Below are positions 23,336-33,844 of a DNA stretch of 64,000 nucleotides, piece after piece (the stretch's first letter is position 1; every line of letters starts with the position of its first letter). Made by a program: the position numbers and the translations under genes. This DNA is from Megaustenia siamemsis. Its lineage: Eukaryota; Mollusca; Gastropoda; Stylommatophora; Ariophantidae. The stretch spans positions 36,106,782 through 36,170,781 of the forward strand of contig JAVIAB010000025.1 in assembly GCA_032433765.1 (NCBI GenBank), given 5' to 3'. The notes under the pieces are model-generated. The model did no database searches and was not told the origin of the DNA. It was given only the letters and a program-made list of their open reading frames with translations.

Positions 23336-23439
23336 ACAGAACTAAAGTCTTACTGTTCTTTTTTCAGAAAAGAATCGAAAGCCTCAATGAAATGTGAGTG
23401 AAATAATAAACAATACTACCAGAGTGTACAGTAACAATA

Positions 23440-23771
23440 TAAGGAGAGACATTTGTGTAGAACTAGTAACATTTTGTTTGTAGCTTGGTAACTCAATGTA
23501 GAGAGACATGTTTGTAGAACTAGTAACATTTTGTTTATAGCTTGCATCAATGTGGAGAAATATGTTTTTAGAACTAGTAACATTTTGTTTGTAGCTTGGT
23601 GCCTCAATGTGGAGAGATATGTTTGTATAATTCATAACAAAATTTTATTTGTAGCTTGGTGCCTCAATGTGGAGAGATATGTTTGTAGAACTAGTAACAT
23701 TTTGTTTGTAGCTTTGCACCTCAATGTGGAGAGATATGTTTGTATATTTCATAACAAAATTTTATTTGTAG
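23440..23771 (+). repeat. array of exon 4 acceptor plus exon start, ~5 copies
   Basis: Units of about 53-60 bp contain TTTGTAG|CTTGGTGCCTCAA and TGTGGAGAGATA, the acceptor and first about 25 coding bases of exon 4, at about 23477, 23538, 23594, 23654 and 23711. They are followed by TGTTTGTAGAACTAGTAACA. The last, intact copy is the exon itself at 23772. Confidence 0.9.
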
Positions 23772-23880
23772 CTTGGTGCCTCAATGTGGAGAGATACCCG
23801 AGACATGACAGGCCAGTTAGATCTGGAGGCTCTTGAAAGAGAGTTTTCTGTTAAGGAGAAGATAGTGACCGTTAAACCAA
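23772..23880 (+). CDS. formin exon 4 (FH2 lasso/linker)
   Basis: 109 nt, phase 0 in, phase 1 out. Acceptor TTTATTTGTAG|CTT, donor CCAA|GTGAGT. Encodes LGASMWRDTRDMTGQLDLE then ALEREFSVKEKIVTVKP, the usual FH2 lasso-to-linker pattern with SMW and LDLE..E..F. Both borders are amplified: five diverged copies of acceptor plus exon start lie upstream, and about 200 copies of the last 25 nt plus donor lie downstream. The next in-frame donor, at 23920, would add 13 residues; a TAG at 23931-23933 blocks longer read-through. Exon 5 gives the phase-correct next codon (Arg). Confidence 0.85.
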
Positions 23881-26800
23881 GTGAGTTGAGAGAGAGAGAG
23901 ATAGAGACTGTTAAACCAAGTGAGTTGAGATAGAGGGAGATAGAGGCTGTTAAACCAAGTGAGTTGAGAGAGAGGGAGATAGTGACTGTTAAACCAAGTG
24001 AGCTGAGAGAGAGGGAGATAGTGACTGTTAAACCAAGTGAGTTGAGAGAGAGGGAGATAGTGACTGTTAAACCAAGTAAGTTGAGAGAGAGGAAGATAGT
24101 GACTGTTAAACCAAGTAAGTTGAGAGAGAGGGAGATAGAGACTGTTAAACCAAGTGAGTTGAGGGAGATGGAGACTGTTAAACCAAGTGAGTTGAGAGAG
24201 AGGGAGATAGAGACTATTAAACCAAGTGAGTTGAGAGAGAGGGAGATAGAGACTGTTAAACCAAGTGAGTTGAGAGAGAGGGAGATAGTAATTGTTAAAC
24301 CAAGTAAGCTGAAAGAGAGGGAGATAGAAGCTGTTAAACCAAGTGAGTTGAGAGAGAGGGAGATAGAGACTGTTAAACCAAGTGAGTTGAGAGAAAGGGA
24401 GATAGTGACTGTTAAACCAAGTGAGTTGAGAGAGAGGAAGATAGAGACTGTTAAACCAAGTGAGTTGAGAAAGAGGGAGATAGTGACTGTTAAACCAAGT
24501 GAGTTGAGAGAGAGGGAGATAGTGACTGTTAAACCAAGTAAGTTGAGAGAGAGGGAGATAGAGGCTGTTAAACCAAGTGAGTTGAGATAGACGCTGTTAA
24601 AACAAGTGAGTTGAGAGAGAGGGAGATAGTGACTGTTAAACCAAGTGAGTTGAGCGAGAGGAAGATAGAGACTATTAAACCAAGTGAGTTGAGAGAGAGG
24701 GAGATAGAGACTGTTAAACCAAGTGAGTTGAGGGAGATGGAGACTGTTAAACCAAGTGAGTTGAGAGAGAGGGAGATAGAGGCTGTTAAACCAAGTGAGT
24801 TGAGAGAGATGGAGATAGTGACTGTTAAACCAAGTGAGTTGACAGAGATGGAGATAGAGGCTGTTAAACCAAGTGAGTTGAGATAGAGGCTGTTAAAACA
24901 AGTGAGTTGATAGAGAGGGAGATAGTGACTGTTAAACCAAGTGAGCTGAGAGAGAGGGAGATATTGACTGTTAAACCAAGTGAGTTGAGAGAGAGGGAGA
25001 TAGAGACTGTTAAACCAAGTGAGTTGAGAGAAAGGGAGATAGTGACTGTTAAACCAAGTGAGTTGAGAGAGAGGGAGATAGAGACTGTTAAACCAAGTGA
25101 GTTGAGCGAGAGGAAGATAGAGACTATTAAACCAAGTGAGTTGAGAGAGAGGGAGATAGAGACTGTTAAACCAAGTGAGTTGAGAGAGAGGGAGATAGTA
25201 ATTGTTAAACCAAGTAAGCTGAGAGAGAGGGAGATAGAAGCTGTTAAACCAAGTGAGTTGAGAGAGAGGGAGATAGAGACTGTTAAACCAAGTGAGTTGA
25301 GAGAAAGGGAGATAGTGACTGTTAAACCAAGTGAGTTGAGAGAGAGGAAGATAGAGACTGTTAAACCAAGTGAGTTGAGAAAGAGGAAGATAGTGACTGT
25401 TAAACCAAGTGAGTTGAGAGAGAGGGAGATAGTGACTGTTAAACCAAGTGAGCTGAGAGAAAGGGAGATCGTGACTGTTAAACCAAGTGAGTTGAGAGAG
25501 AGGGAGATAGTGACTGTTAAACCAAGTAAGTTGAGAGAGAGGGAGATAGAGGCTGTTAAACCAAGTGAGTTGAGATAGAGGCTGTTAAAACAAGTGAGTT
25601 GAGAGAGAGGGAGATAGTGACTGTTAAACCAAGTGAGCTGAGAGAGAGGGAGATATTGACTGTTAAACCAAGTGAGTTGAGAGAGAGGGAGATAGAGACT
25701 GTTAAACCAAGTGAGTTGAGAGAGAGGGAGATAGTGACTGTTAAACCAAGTAAGTTGAGAGAGAGGGAGATAGAGGCTGTTAAACCAAGTGAGTTGAGAT
25801 AGAGGCTGTTAAAACAAGTGAGTTGAGAGAGAGGGAGATAGTGACTGTTAAACCAAGTAAGTTGAGAGAGAGGGAGATAGAGGCTGTTAAACCAAGTGAG
25901 TTGAGATAGAGGCTGTTAAAACAAGTGAGTTGAGAGAGAGGGAGATAGTGACTGTTAAACCAAGTGAGCTGAGAGAGAGGGAGATATTGACTGTTAAACC
26001 AAGTGAGTTGAGAGAGAGGGAGATAGAGACTGTTAAACCAAGTGAGTTGAGGGAGATGGAGACTGTTAAACCAAGTGAGTTGAGAGAGAGGGAGATAGAG
26101 GCTGTTAAACCAAGTGAGTTGAGAGAGATGGAGATAGTGACTGTTAAACCAAGTGAGTTGAGAGAGATGGAGATAGAGGCTGTTAAACCAAGTGAGTTGA
26201 GATAGAGGCTGTTAAAACAAGTGAGTTGAGAGAGAGGGAGATAGAAGCTGTTAAACCAAGTGAGTTGAGAGAGAGGGAGATAGAGGCTGTTAAACCAAGT
26301 GAGTTGAGATAGAGGCTGTTAAAACAAGTGAGTTGAGAGAGAGGGAGATAGTGACTGTTAAACCAAGTGAGTTGAGCGAGAGGAAGATAGAGACTATTAA
26401 ACCAAGTGAGTTGAGAGAGAGGGAGATAGAGACTGTTAAACCAAGTGAGTTGAGGGAGATGGAGACTGTTAAACCAAGTGAGTTGAGAGAGAGGGAGATA
26501 GAGGCTGTTAAACCAAGTGAGTTGAGAGAGATGGAGATAGTGACTGTTAAACCAAGTGAGTTGACAGAGATGGAGATAGAGGCTGTTAAACCAAGTGAGT
26601 TGAGATAGAGGCTGTTAAAACAAGTGAGTTGATAGAGAGGGAGATAGTGACTGTTAAACCAAGTGAGCTGAGAGAGAGGGAGATATTGACTGTTAAACCA
26701 AGTGAGTTGAGAGAGAGGGAGATAGAGACTGTTAAACCAAGTGAGTTGAGAGAAAGTGAGATAGTGACTGTTAAACCAAGTGAGTTGAGAGAGAGGGAGA

Positions 26801-29800
26801 TAGAGACTGTTAAACCAAGTGAGTTGAGCGAGAGGAAGATAGAGACTATTAAACCAAGTGAGTTGAGAGAGAGGGAGATAGAGACTGTTAAACCAAGTGA
26901 GTTGAGAGAGAGGGAGATAGTAATTGTTAAACCAAGTAAGCTGAAAGAGAGGGAGATAGAAGCTGTTAAACCAAGTGAGTTGAGAGAGAGGGAGATAGTG
27001 ACTGTTAAACCAAGTAAGTTGAGAGAGAGGGAGATAGAGGCTGTTAAACCAAGTGAGTTGAGATAGAGGCTGTTAAAACAAGTGAGTTGAGAGAGAGGGA
27101 GATAGTGACTGTTAAACCAAGTGAGCTGAGAGAGAGGGAGATATTGACTGTTAAACCAAGTGAGTTGAGAGAGAGGGAGATAGAGACTGTTAAACCAAGT
27201 GAGTTGAGAGAGAGGGAGATAGTGACTGTTAAACCAAGTGAGTTGAGAGAGAGGGAGATAGTGACTGTTAAACCAAGTAAGTTGAGAGAGAGGAAGATAG
27301 TGACTGTTAAACCAAGTAAGTTGAGAGAGAGGGAGATAGAGACTGTTAAACCAAGTGAGTTGAGGGAGATGGAGACTGTTAAACCAAGTGAGTTGAGAGA
27401 GAGGGAGATAGAGACTATTAAACCAAGTGAGTTGAGAGAGAGGGAGATAGAGACTGTTAAACCAAGTGAGTTGAGAGAGAGAGAGATAGTAATTGTTAAA
27501 CCAAGTAAGCTGAAAGAGAGGGAGATAGAAGCTGTTAAACCAAGTGAGTTGAGAGAGAGGGAGATAGAGACTGTTAAACCAAGTGAGTTGAGAGAAAGGG
27601 AGATAGTGACTGTTAAACCAAGTGAGTTGAGAGAGAGGAAGATAGAGACTGTTAAACCAAGTGAGTTGAGAAAGAGGGAGATAGTGACTGTTAAACCAAG
27701 TGAGTTGAGAGAGAGGGAGATAGTGACTGTTAAACCAAGTAAGTTGAGAGAGAGGGAGATAGAGGCTGTTAAACCAAGTGAGTTGAGATAGAGGCTGTTA
27801 AAACAAGTGAGTTGAGAGAGAGGGAGATAGTGACTGTTAAACCAAGTGAGTTGAGCGAGAGGAAGATAGAGACTATTAAACCAAGTGAGTTGAGAGAGAG
27901 GGAGATAGAGACTGTTAAACCAAGTGAGTTGAGGGAGATGGAGACTGTTAAACCAAGTGAGTTGAGAGAGAGGGAGATAGAGGCTGTTAAACCAAGTGAG
28001 TTGAGAGAGATGGAGATAGTGACTGTTAAACCAAGTGAGTTGACAGAGATGGAGATAGAGGCTGTTAAACCAAGTGAGTTGAGATAGAGGCTGTTAAAAC
28101 AAGTGAGTTGATAGAGAGGGAGATAGTGACTGTTAAACCAAGTGAGCTGAGAGAGAGGGAGATATTGACTGTTAAACCAAGTGAGTTGAGAGAGAGGGAG
28201 ATAGAGACTGTTAAACCAAGTGAGTTGAGAGAAAGGGAGATAGTGACTGTTAAACCAAGTGAGTTGAGAGAGAGGGAGATAGAGACTGTTAAACCAAGTG
28301 AGTTGAGAGAGAGGGAGATAGAGACTGTTAAACCAAGTGAGTTGAGAGAAAGGGAGATAGTGACTGTTAAACCAAGTGAGTTGAGAGAGAGGAAGATAGA
28401 GACTGTTAAACCAAGTGAGTTGAGAAAGAGGAAGATAGTGACTGTTAAACCAAGTGAGTTGAGAGAGAGGGAGATAGTGACTGTTAAACCAAGTGAGCTG
28501 AGAGAGAGGGAGATAGTGACTGTTAAACCAAGTGAGTTGAGAGAGAGGGAGATAGTGACTGTTAAACCAAGTAAGTTGAGAGAGAGGGAGATAGAGGCTG
28601 TTAAACCAAGTGAGTTGAGATAGAGGCTGTTAAAACAAGTGAGTTGAGAGAGAGGGAGATAGTGACTGTTAAACCAAGTGAGCTGAGAGAGAGGGAGATA
28701 TTGACTGTTAAACCAAGTGAGTTGAGAGAGAGGGAGATAGAGACTGTTAAACCAAGTGAGTTGAGAGAGAGGGAGATAGTGACTGTTAAACCAAGTGAGT
28801 TGAGAGAGAGGGAGATAGTGACTGTTAAACCAAGTAAGTTGAGAGAGAGGGAGATAGAGGCTGTTAAACCAAGTGAGTTGAGATAGAGGCTGTTAAAACA
28901 AGTGAGTTGAGAGAGAGGGAGATAGTGACTGTTAAACCAAGTAAGTTGAGAGAGAGGGAGATAGAGGCTGTTAAACCAAGTGAGTTGAGATAGAGGCTGT
29001 TAAAACAAGTGAGTTGAGAGAGAGGGAGATAGTGACTGTTAAACCAAGTGAGCTGAGAGAGAGGGAGATATTGACTGTTAAACCAAGTGAGTTGAGAGAG
29101 AGGGAGATAGAGACTGTTAAACCAAGTGAGTTGAGGGAGATGGAGACTGTTAAACCAAGTGAGTTGAGAGAGAGGGAGATAGAGGCTGTTAAACCAAGTG
29201 AGTTGAGAGAGATGGAGATAGTGACTGTTAAACCAAGTGAGTTGAGAGAGATGGAGATAGAGGCTGTTAAACCAAGTGAGTTGAGATAGAGGCTGTTAAA
29301 ACAAGTGAGTTGAGAGAGAGGGAGATAGAAGCTGTTAAACCAAGTGAGTTGAGAGAGAGGGAGATAGAGACTGTTAAACCAAGTGAGTTGAGAGAAAGGG
29401 AGATAGTGACTGTTAAACCAAGTGAGTTGAGAGAGAGAGGAAGATAGAGACTGTTAAACCAAGTGAGTTGAGAAAGAGGAAGATAGTGACTGTTAAACCA
29501 AGTGAGTTGAGAGAGAGGGAGATAGTGACTGTTAAACCAAGTGAGCTGAGAGAGAGGGAGATAGTGACTGTTAAACCAAGTGAGTTGAGAGAGAGGGAGA
29601 TAGTGACTGTTAAACCAAGTAAGTTGAGAGAGAGGGAGATAGAGGCTGTTAAACCAAGTGAGTTGAGATAGAGGCTGTTAAAACAAGTGAGTTGAGAGAG
29701 AGGGAGATAGTGACTGTTAAACCAAGTGAGCTGAGAGAGAGGGAGATATTGACTGTTAAACCAAGTGAGTTGAGAGAGAGGGAGATAGAGACTGTTAAAC

Positions 29801-31915
29801 CAAGTGAGTTGAGGGAGATGGAGACTGTTAGACCAAGTGAGTTGAGAGAGAGGGAGATAGAGGCTGTTAAACCAAGTGAGTTGAGAGAGATGGAGATAGT
29901 GACTGTTAAACCAAGTGAGTTGAGAGAGATGGAGATAGAGGCTGTTAAACCAAGTGAGTTGAGATAGAGGCTGTTAAAACAAGTGAGTTGAGAGAAAGGG
30001 AGATAGTGACTGTTAAACCAAGTGAGTTGAGAGAGAGGAAGATAGAGACTGTTAAACCAAGTGAGTTGAGAAAGAGGAAGATAGTGACTGTTAAACCAAG
30101 TGAGTTGAGAGAGAGGGAGATAGAGGCTGTTAAACCAAGTGAGCTGAGAGAGAGGGAGATAGTGATTGTTAAACCAAGTGAGTTGAGAGAGAGGGAGATA
30201 GTGACTGTTAAACCAAGTAAGTTGAGAGAGAGGGAGATAGAGGCTGTTAAACCAAGTGAGTTGAGATAGAGGCTGTTAAAACAAGTGAGTTGAGAGAGAG
30301 GGAGATAGTGACTGTTAAACCAAGTGAGTTGAGCGAGAGGAAGATAGAGACTATTAAACCAAGTGAGTTGAGAGAGAGGGAGATAGAGACTGTTAAACCA
30401 AGTGAGTTGAGGGAGATGGAGACTGTTAAACCAAGTGAGTTGAGAGAGAGGGAGATAGAGGCTGTTAAACCAAGTGAGTTGAGAGAGATGGAGATAGTGA
30501 CTGTTAAACCAAGTGAGTTGAGAGAGATGGAGATAGAGGCTGTTAAACCAAGTGAGTTTGAGATAGAGGCTGTTAAAACAAGTGAGTTGATAGAGAGGGA
30601 GATAGTGACTGTTAAACCAAGTGAGCTGAGAGAGAGGGAGATATTGACTGTTAAACCAAGTGAGTTGAGAGAGAGGGAGATAGAGACTGTTAAACCAAGT
30701 GAGTTGAGAGAAAGGGAGATAGTGACTGTTAAACCAAGTGAGTTGAGAGAGAGGGAGATAGAGACTGTTAAACCAAGTGAGTTGAGCGAGAGGAAGATAG
30801 AGACTATTAAACCAAGTGAGTTGAGAGAGAGGGAGATAGAGACTGTTAAACCAAGTGAGTTGAGAGAGAGGGAGATAGTAATTGTTAAACCAAGTAAGCT
30901 GAGAGAGAGGGAGATAGAAGCTGTTAATCCAAGTGAGTTGAGAGAGAGGGAGATAGAGACTGTTAAACCAAGTGAGTTGAGAGAAAGGGAGATAGTGACT
31001 GTTAAACCAAGTGAGTTGAGAGAGAGGAAGATATAGACTGTTAAACCAAGTGAGTTGAGAAAGAGGAAGATAGTGACTGTTAAACCAAGTGAGTTGAGAG
31101 AGAGGGAGATAGTGACTGTTAAACCAAGTAAGTTGAGAGAGAGGGAGATAGAGACTGTTAAACCAAGTGAGTTGAGGGAGATGGAGACTGTTAAACCAAG
31201 TGAGTTGAGAGAGAGGGAGATAGAGGCTGTTAAACCAAGTGAGTTGAGAGAGATGGAGATAGTGACTGTTAAACCAAGTGAGTTGAGAGAGATGGAGATA
31301 GAGGCTGTTAAACCAAGTGAGTTGAGATAGAGGCTGTTAAAACAAGTGAGTTGAGAGAGAGGGAGATAGTGACTGTTAAACCCCATGAGCTGAGAGAGAG
31401 GGAGATATTGACTGTTAAACCAAGTGAGTTGAGAGAGAGGGAGATAGTGACTGTTAAACCAAGTGAGTTGAGAGAAAGGGAGATAGTGACTGTTAAACCA
31501 AGTGAGTTGAGAGAGAGGGAGATAGAGACTGTTAAACCAAGTGAGTTGAGCGAGAGGAAGATAGAGACTATTAAACCAAGTGAGTTGAGAGAGAGGGAGA
31601 TAGAGACTGTTAAACCAAGTGAGTTGAGAGAGAGGGAGATAGTAATTGTTAAACCAAGTAAGCTGAGAGAGAGGGAGATAGAAGCTGTTAAACCAAGTGA
31701 GTTGAGAGAGAGGGAGATAGAGACTGTTAAACCAAGTGAGTTGAGAGAAAGGGAGATAGTGACTGTTAAACCAAGTGAGTTGAGAGAGAGGAAGATAGAG
31801 ACTGTTAAACCAAGTGAGTTGAGAGAGAGGAAGATAGTGACTGTTAAACCAAGTGAGTTGAGAGAGAGGGAGATAGAGACTGTTAAACCAAGTAAGTTGA
31901 GAGAGAGGGAGTGGG
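23856..31915 (+). repeat. 39-bp minisatellite from exon 4 end plus 5' splice site, ~200 copies
   Basis: 8 kb. Unit contains GACTGTTAAACCAAGTGAGT, that is the last about 25 nt of exon 4 and the first about 14 nt of its intron, so almost every copy carries CCAA|GTGAGT or CCAA|GTAAGT. The unit is 13 codons (SELREREIVTVKP). Shorter variant units (with GAGATAGAGG) carry stops and break the frame into blocks. Block order recurs: the series at 23964-24590 matches 27165-27791, and the pair 24611/24907 recurs at 26333/26629 and 27812/28108, with a shortened relative at 30290. Confidence 0.97.
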
Positions 31916-31924
31916 AGTCCCATA

Positions 31925-32450
31925 TTTCTAATGTCTAAAGTCTAGTGTAATGTCTAGTCTAATGTTAGTGTAAAGTCTAATGTAAAGTATAGTGTAAAGT
32001 CCAGTCTAAAGTTTAATGTCTAAAGTCTAGTGTAAAGTCAAGGTAACGTCTAGTCTAAAGTCTAATGTCCAAAGTTTAGTGTAAAGTCAAGGTAATGTCT
32101 AGTCTAAAGTCTAATGTCTAAAGTCTAGTGTAAAGTCAAGGTAACATCTAGTCTAAAGTCTAATGTCTAAAGTCTAGTGTAAAGTCCAGTCTAAAATCTA
32201 ATGTCTAAAGTCTAGTGTAAAGTCAAGGTAATGTCTAGTCTAAAGTCTAATGTCCAAAGTTTAGTGTAAAGTCAAGGTAATGTCTAATCTAAAGTCTAAT
32301 GTCTAAAGCCTAGTGTAAAGTCAAGGTAACATCTAGTCTAAAGTCTAATGTCTAAAGTCTAGTATAAAGTCTAAAGTCTAGTATAAAGTCTATTATGAAG
32401 TCTAGTGTAAAGTCTAGTGTAGTCTAAAGTCTAGTCTAAGGTCTTTAGAG
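31925..32450. repeat. ~45-60 bp minisatellite with internal TAAAGTCTAG subrepeat
   Basis: Made of alternations of AAAGTCTAATGTCTAAAGTC, TAGTGTAAAGTC and AAGGTAATGTC. Units contain AAG|GTAATG or AAG|GTAACG donor-like steps. Ends about 50 nt before exon 5. Confidence 0.9.
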
Positions 32451-32499
32451 GGAGTTTTGCCTGCAGTAACATAATGAATGTGGTGCATCATTTGCTCAG

Positions 32500-32665
32500 G
32501 GCCCCAGGGAAACAGAGAGATGCTCATTGATGCCAAACGAGCTCAGAACCTGGGAATTTTGTTCTGTGGTCTCAAACCTGAAAACATTTCCAAATTGACT
32601 GCGGCCCTGAACTCTACAACACAGTGCGAGAATTTTCCAGCTGAAAAGATGGCTACTTTTAAAAG
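32500..32665 (+). CDS. formin exon 5 (FH2)
   Basis: 166 nt, taking two bases at the start and leaving two at the end. Acceptor ATTTGCTCAG|GG, donor AAAAG|GTTCTG (weak but phase-correct). Encodes PQGNREMLIDAKRAQNLGIL then FCGLKPENISKLTAALNSTT and FPAEKMATFK. LIDAKRAQNLGIL is the classic FH2 knob helix (consensus LDxKRAQNxxIxL). A second AG at 32506-32507 is possible but breaks the phase with exon 4. A 52-bp array starts about 20 nt after the donor. Confidence 0.87.
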
Positions 32666-32685
32666 GTTCTGTGCAAACGATGATG

Positions 32686-33470
32686 TTGTTAGTTTTGTTC
32701 TGTGACTATGTAGGCAGTACTTTAAACTATAGTGATGTTAGTTTTGTTCTGTGACTATGTAGGCAGTACTTTAAACTATAGTGATGTTAGTTTTGTTCTG
32801 TGACTATGTAAGCAGTACTTTAAACTATAGTGATGTTGTTAGTTTTGTTCTGTGACTATGTAGGCAGTACTTTAAACTATAGTGATGATGTTAGTTTTGT
32901 TCTGTGACTATGTAGGCAGTACTTTAAACTATAGTGATGATATTAGTTTTGTTCTGTGACTATGTAGGCAGTACTTTAAACTATAGTGATGTTGTTAGTT
33001 TTGTTCTGTGACAATATAGGCAGTACCTTAAACTATAGTGATGTTGTTAGTTTTGTTCTGTGACTATGTAGGCAGTACTTTAAACTATAGTGATGTTGTT
33101 AGTTGTGTTCTGTGACTATGTAGGCAGTACTTTAAACTATAGTGATGTTGTTAGTTTTGTTCTGTGACTATGTAGGCAGTACTTTAAACTATAGTGATGT
33201 TGTTAGTTGTGTTCTGTGACTATGTAGGCAGTACTTTAAGCTATAGTGATGATGTTAGTTGTGTTATGTGACAATATAGGCAGTACTTTAAACTATAGTG
33301 ATGTTGTTAGTTGTGTTCTGTGACTATGTAGGCAGTACTTTAAACTATAGTGATGTTGTTAGTTGTGTTCTGTGACTATGTAGGCAGTACTTTAAATTAT
33401 AGTGATGATGTTAGTTGTGTTCTGTGACTATGTAGGCAGTACTTTAAATTATAGTGATGTTGTTAGTTGT
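32686..33470. repeat. ~52-bp minisatellite after exon 5, ~15 copies
   Basis: Core TTTTGTTCTGTGACTATGTA then GGCAGTACTTTAAACTATAG and GATGTTGTTAG. Length steps of 3 bp come from GATGTT/GATGATGTT variation. The exon 5 tail plus intron start (CTACTTTTAAAAG...GATGATGTTGTTAG) resembles part of the unit, so the exon border may be copy zero. Confidence 0.93.
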
Positions 33471-33772
33471 GTTCAATCTTAACTGCACACCAGTCAGATC
33501 TTAAGACCGTTGACTGACAGCAGCTGCTGGGTTCAGGAATCTGGATGAACATTTTCTGCTGAAATGGGAGTAAGGCAGGACTTGACCTGTTGGTGTTACC
33601 AGTAAGAGAAGGAAGCAACGACTGCTGCACTGTGCTTCAAGAATGCTGTTGTTGTGTAAGACTTTCACATAATTGGATCAATAATTACAATACCTCACAG
33701 ACCTTCAACGAAATGTGTGGATCACGACAATAAATGAGCCAACAGGCTTCCTTTAAGGATATTGATCATACC
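33471..33772. other. non-repetitive spacer
   Basis: Unique sequence between the 52-bp array and LINE A. Its right end (ATTGATCATACCACCTCTAG) is already a unit of the 32-bp array found at 36700-38650. No exon seen. Confidence 0.5.
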
Positions 33773-33844
33773 ACCTCTAGATGAAAATTGTAGGGGAATT
33801 ATGCTACTATCAGTGCCAGGAAAAATATTAAGCAGAATCATTCT

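Noticed and set aside
23368..23393. Small exon (AAAAGAATCGAAAGCCTCAA...) with a TTTTTTCAG acceptor and GTGAGT donor
   Set aside because: Its 26 nt would break the phase between exon 3 (phase 0) and exon 4 (phase 0), which join directly. Not needed for FH2.
23964..31938. Series of open frames with SELREREIVTVKP repeats, as a coiled-coil protein gene
   Set aside because: They lie inside the intron array, are cut regularly by stops, and are explained by amplification of the exon 4 end. Only one extra unit could be included in frame through the donor at 23920.
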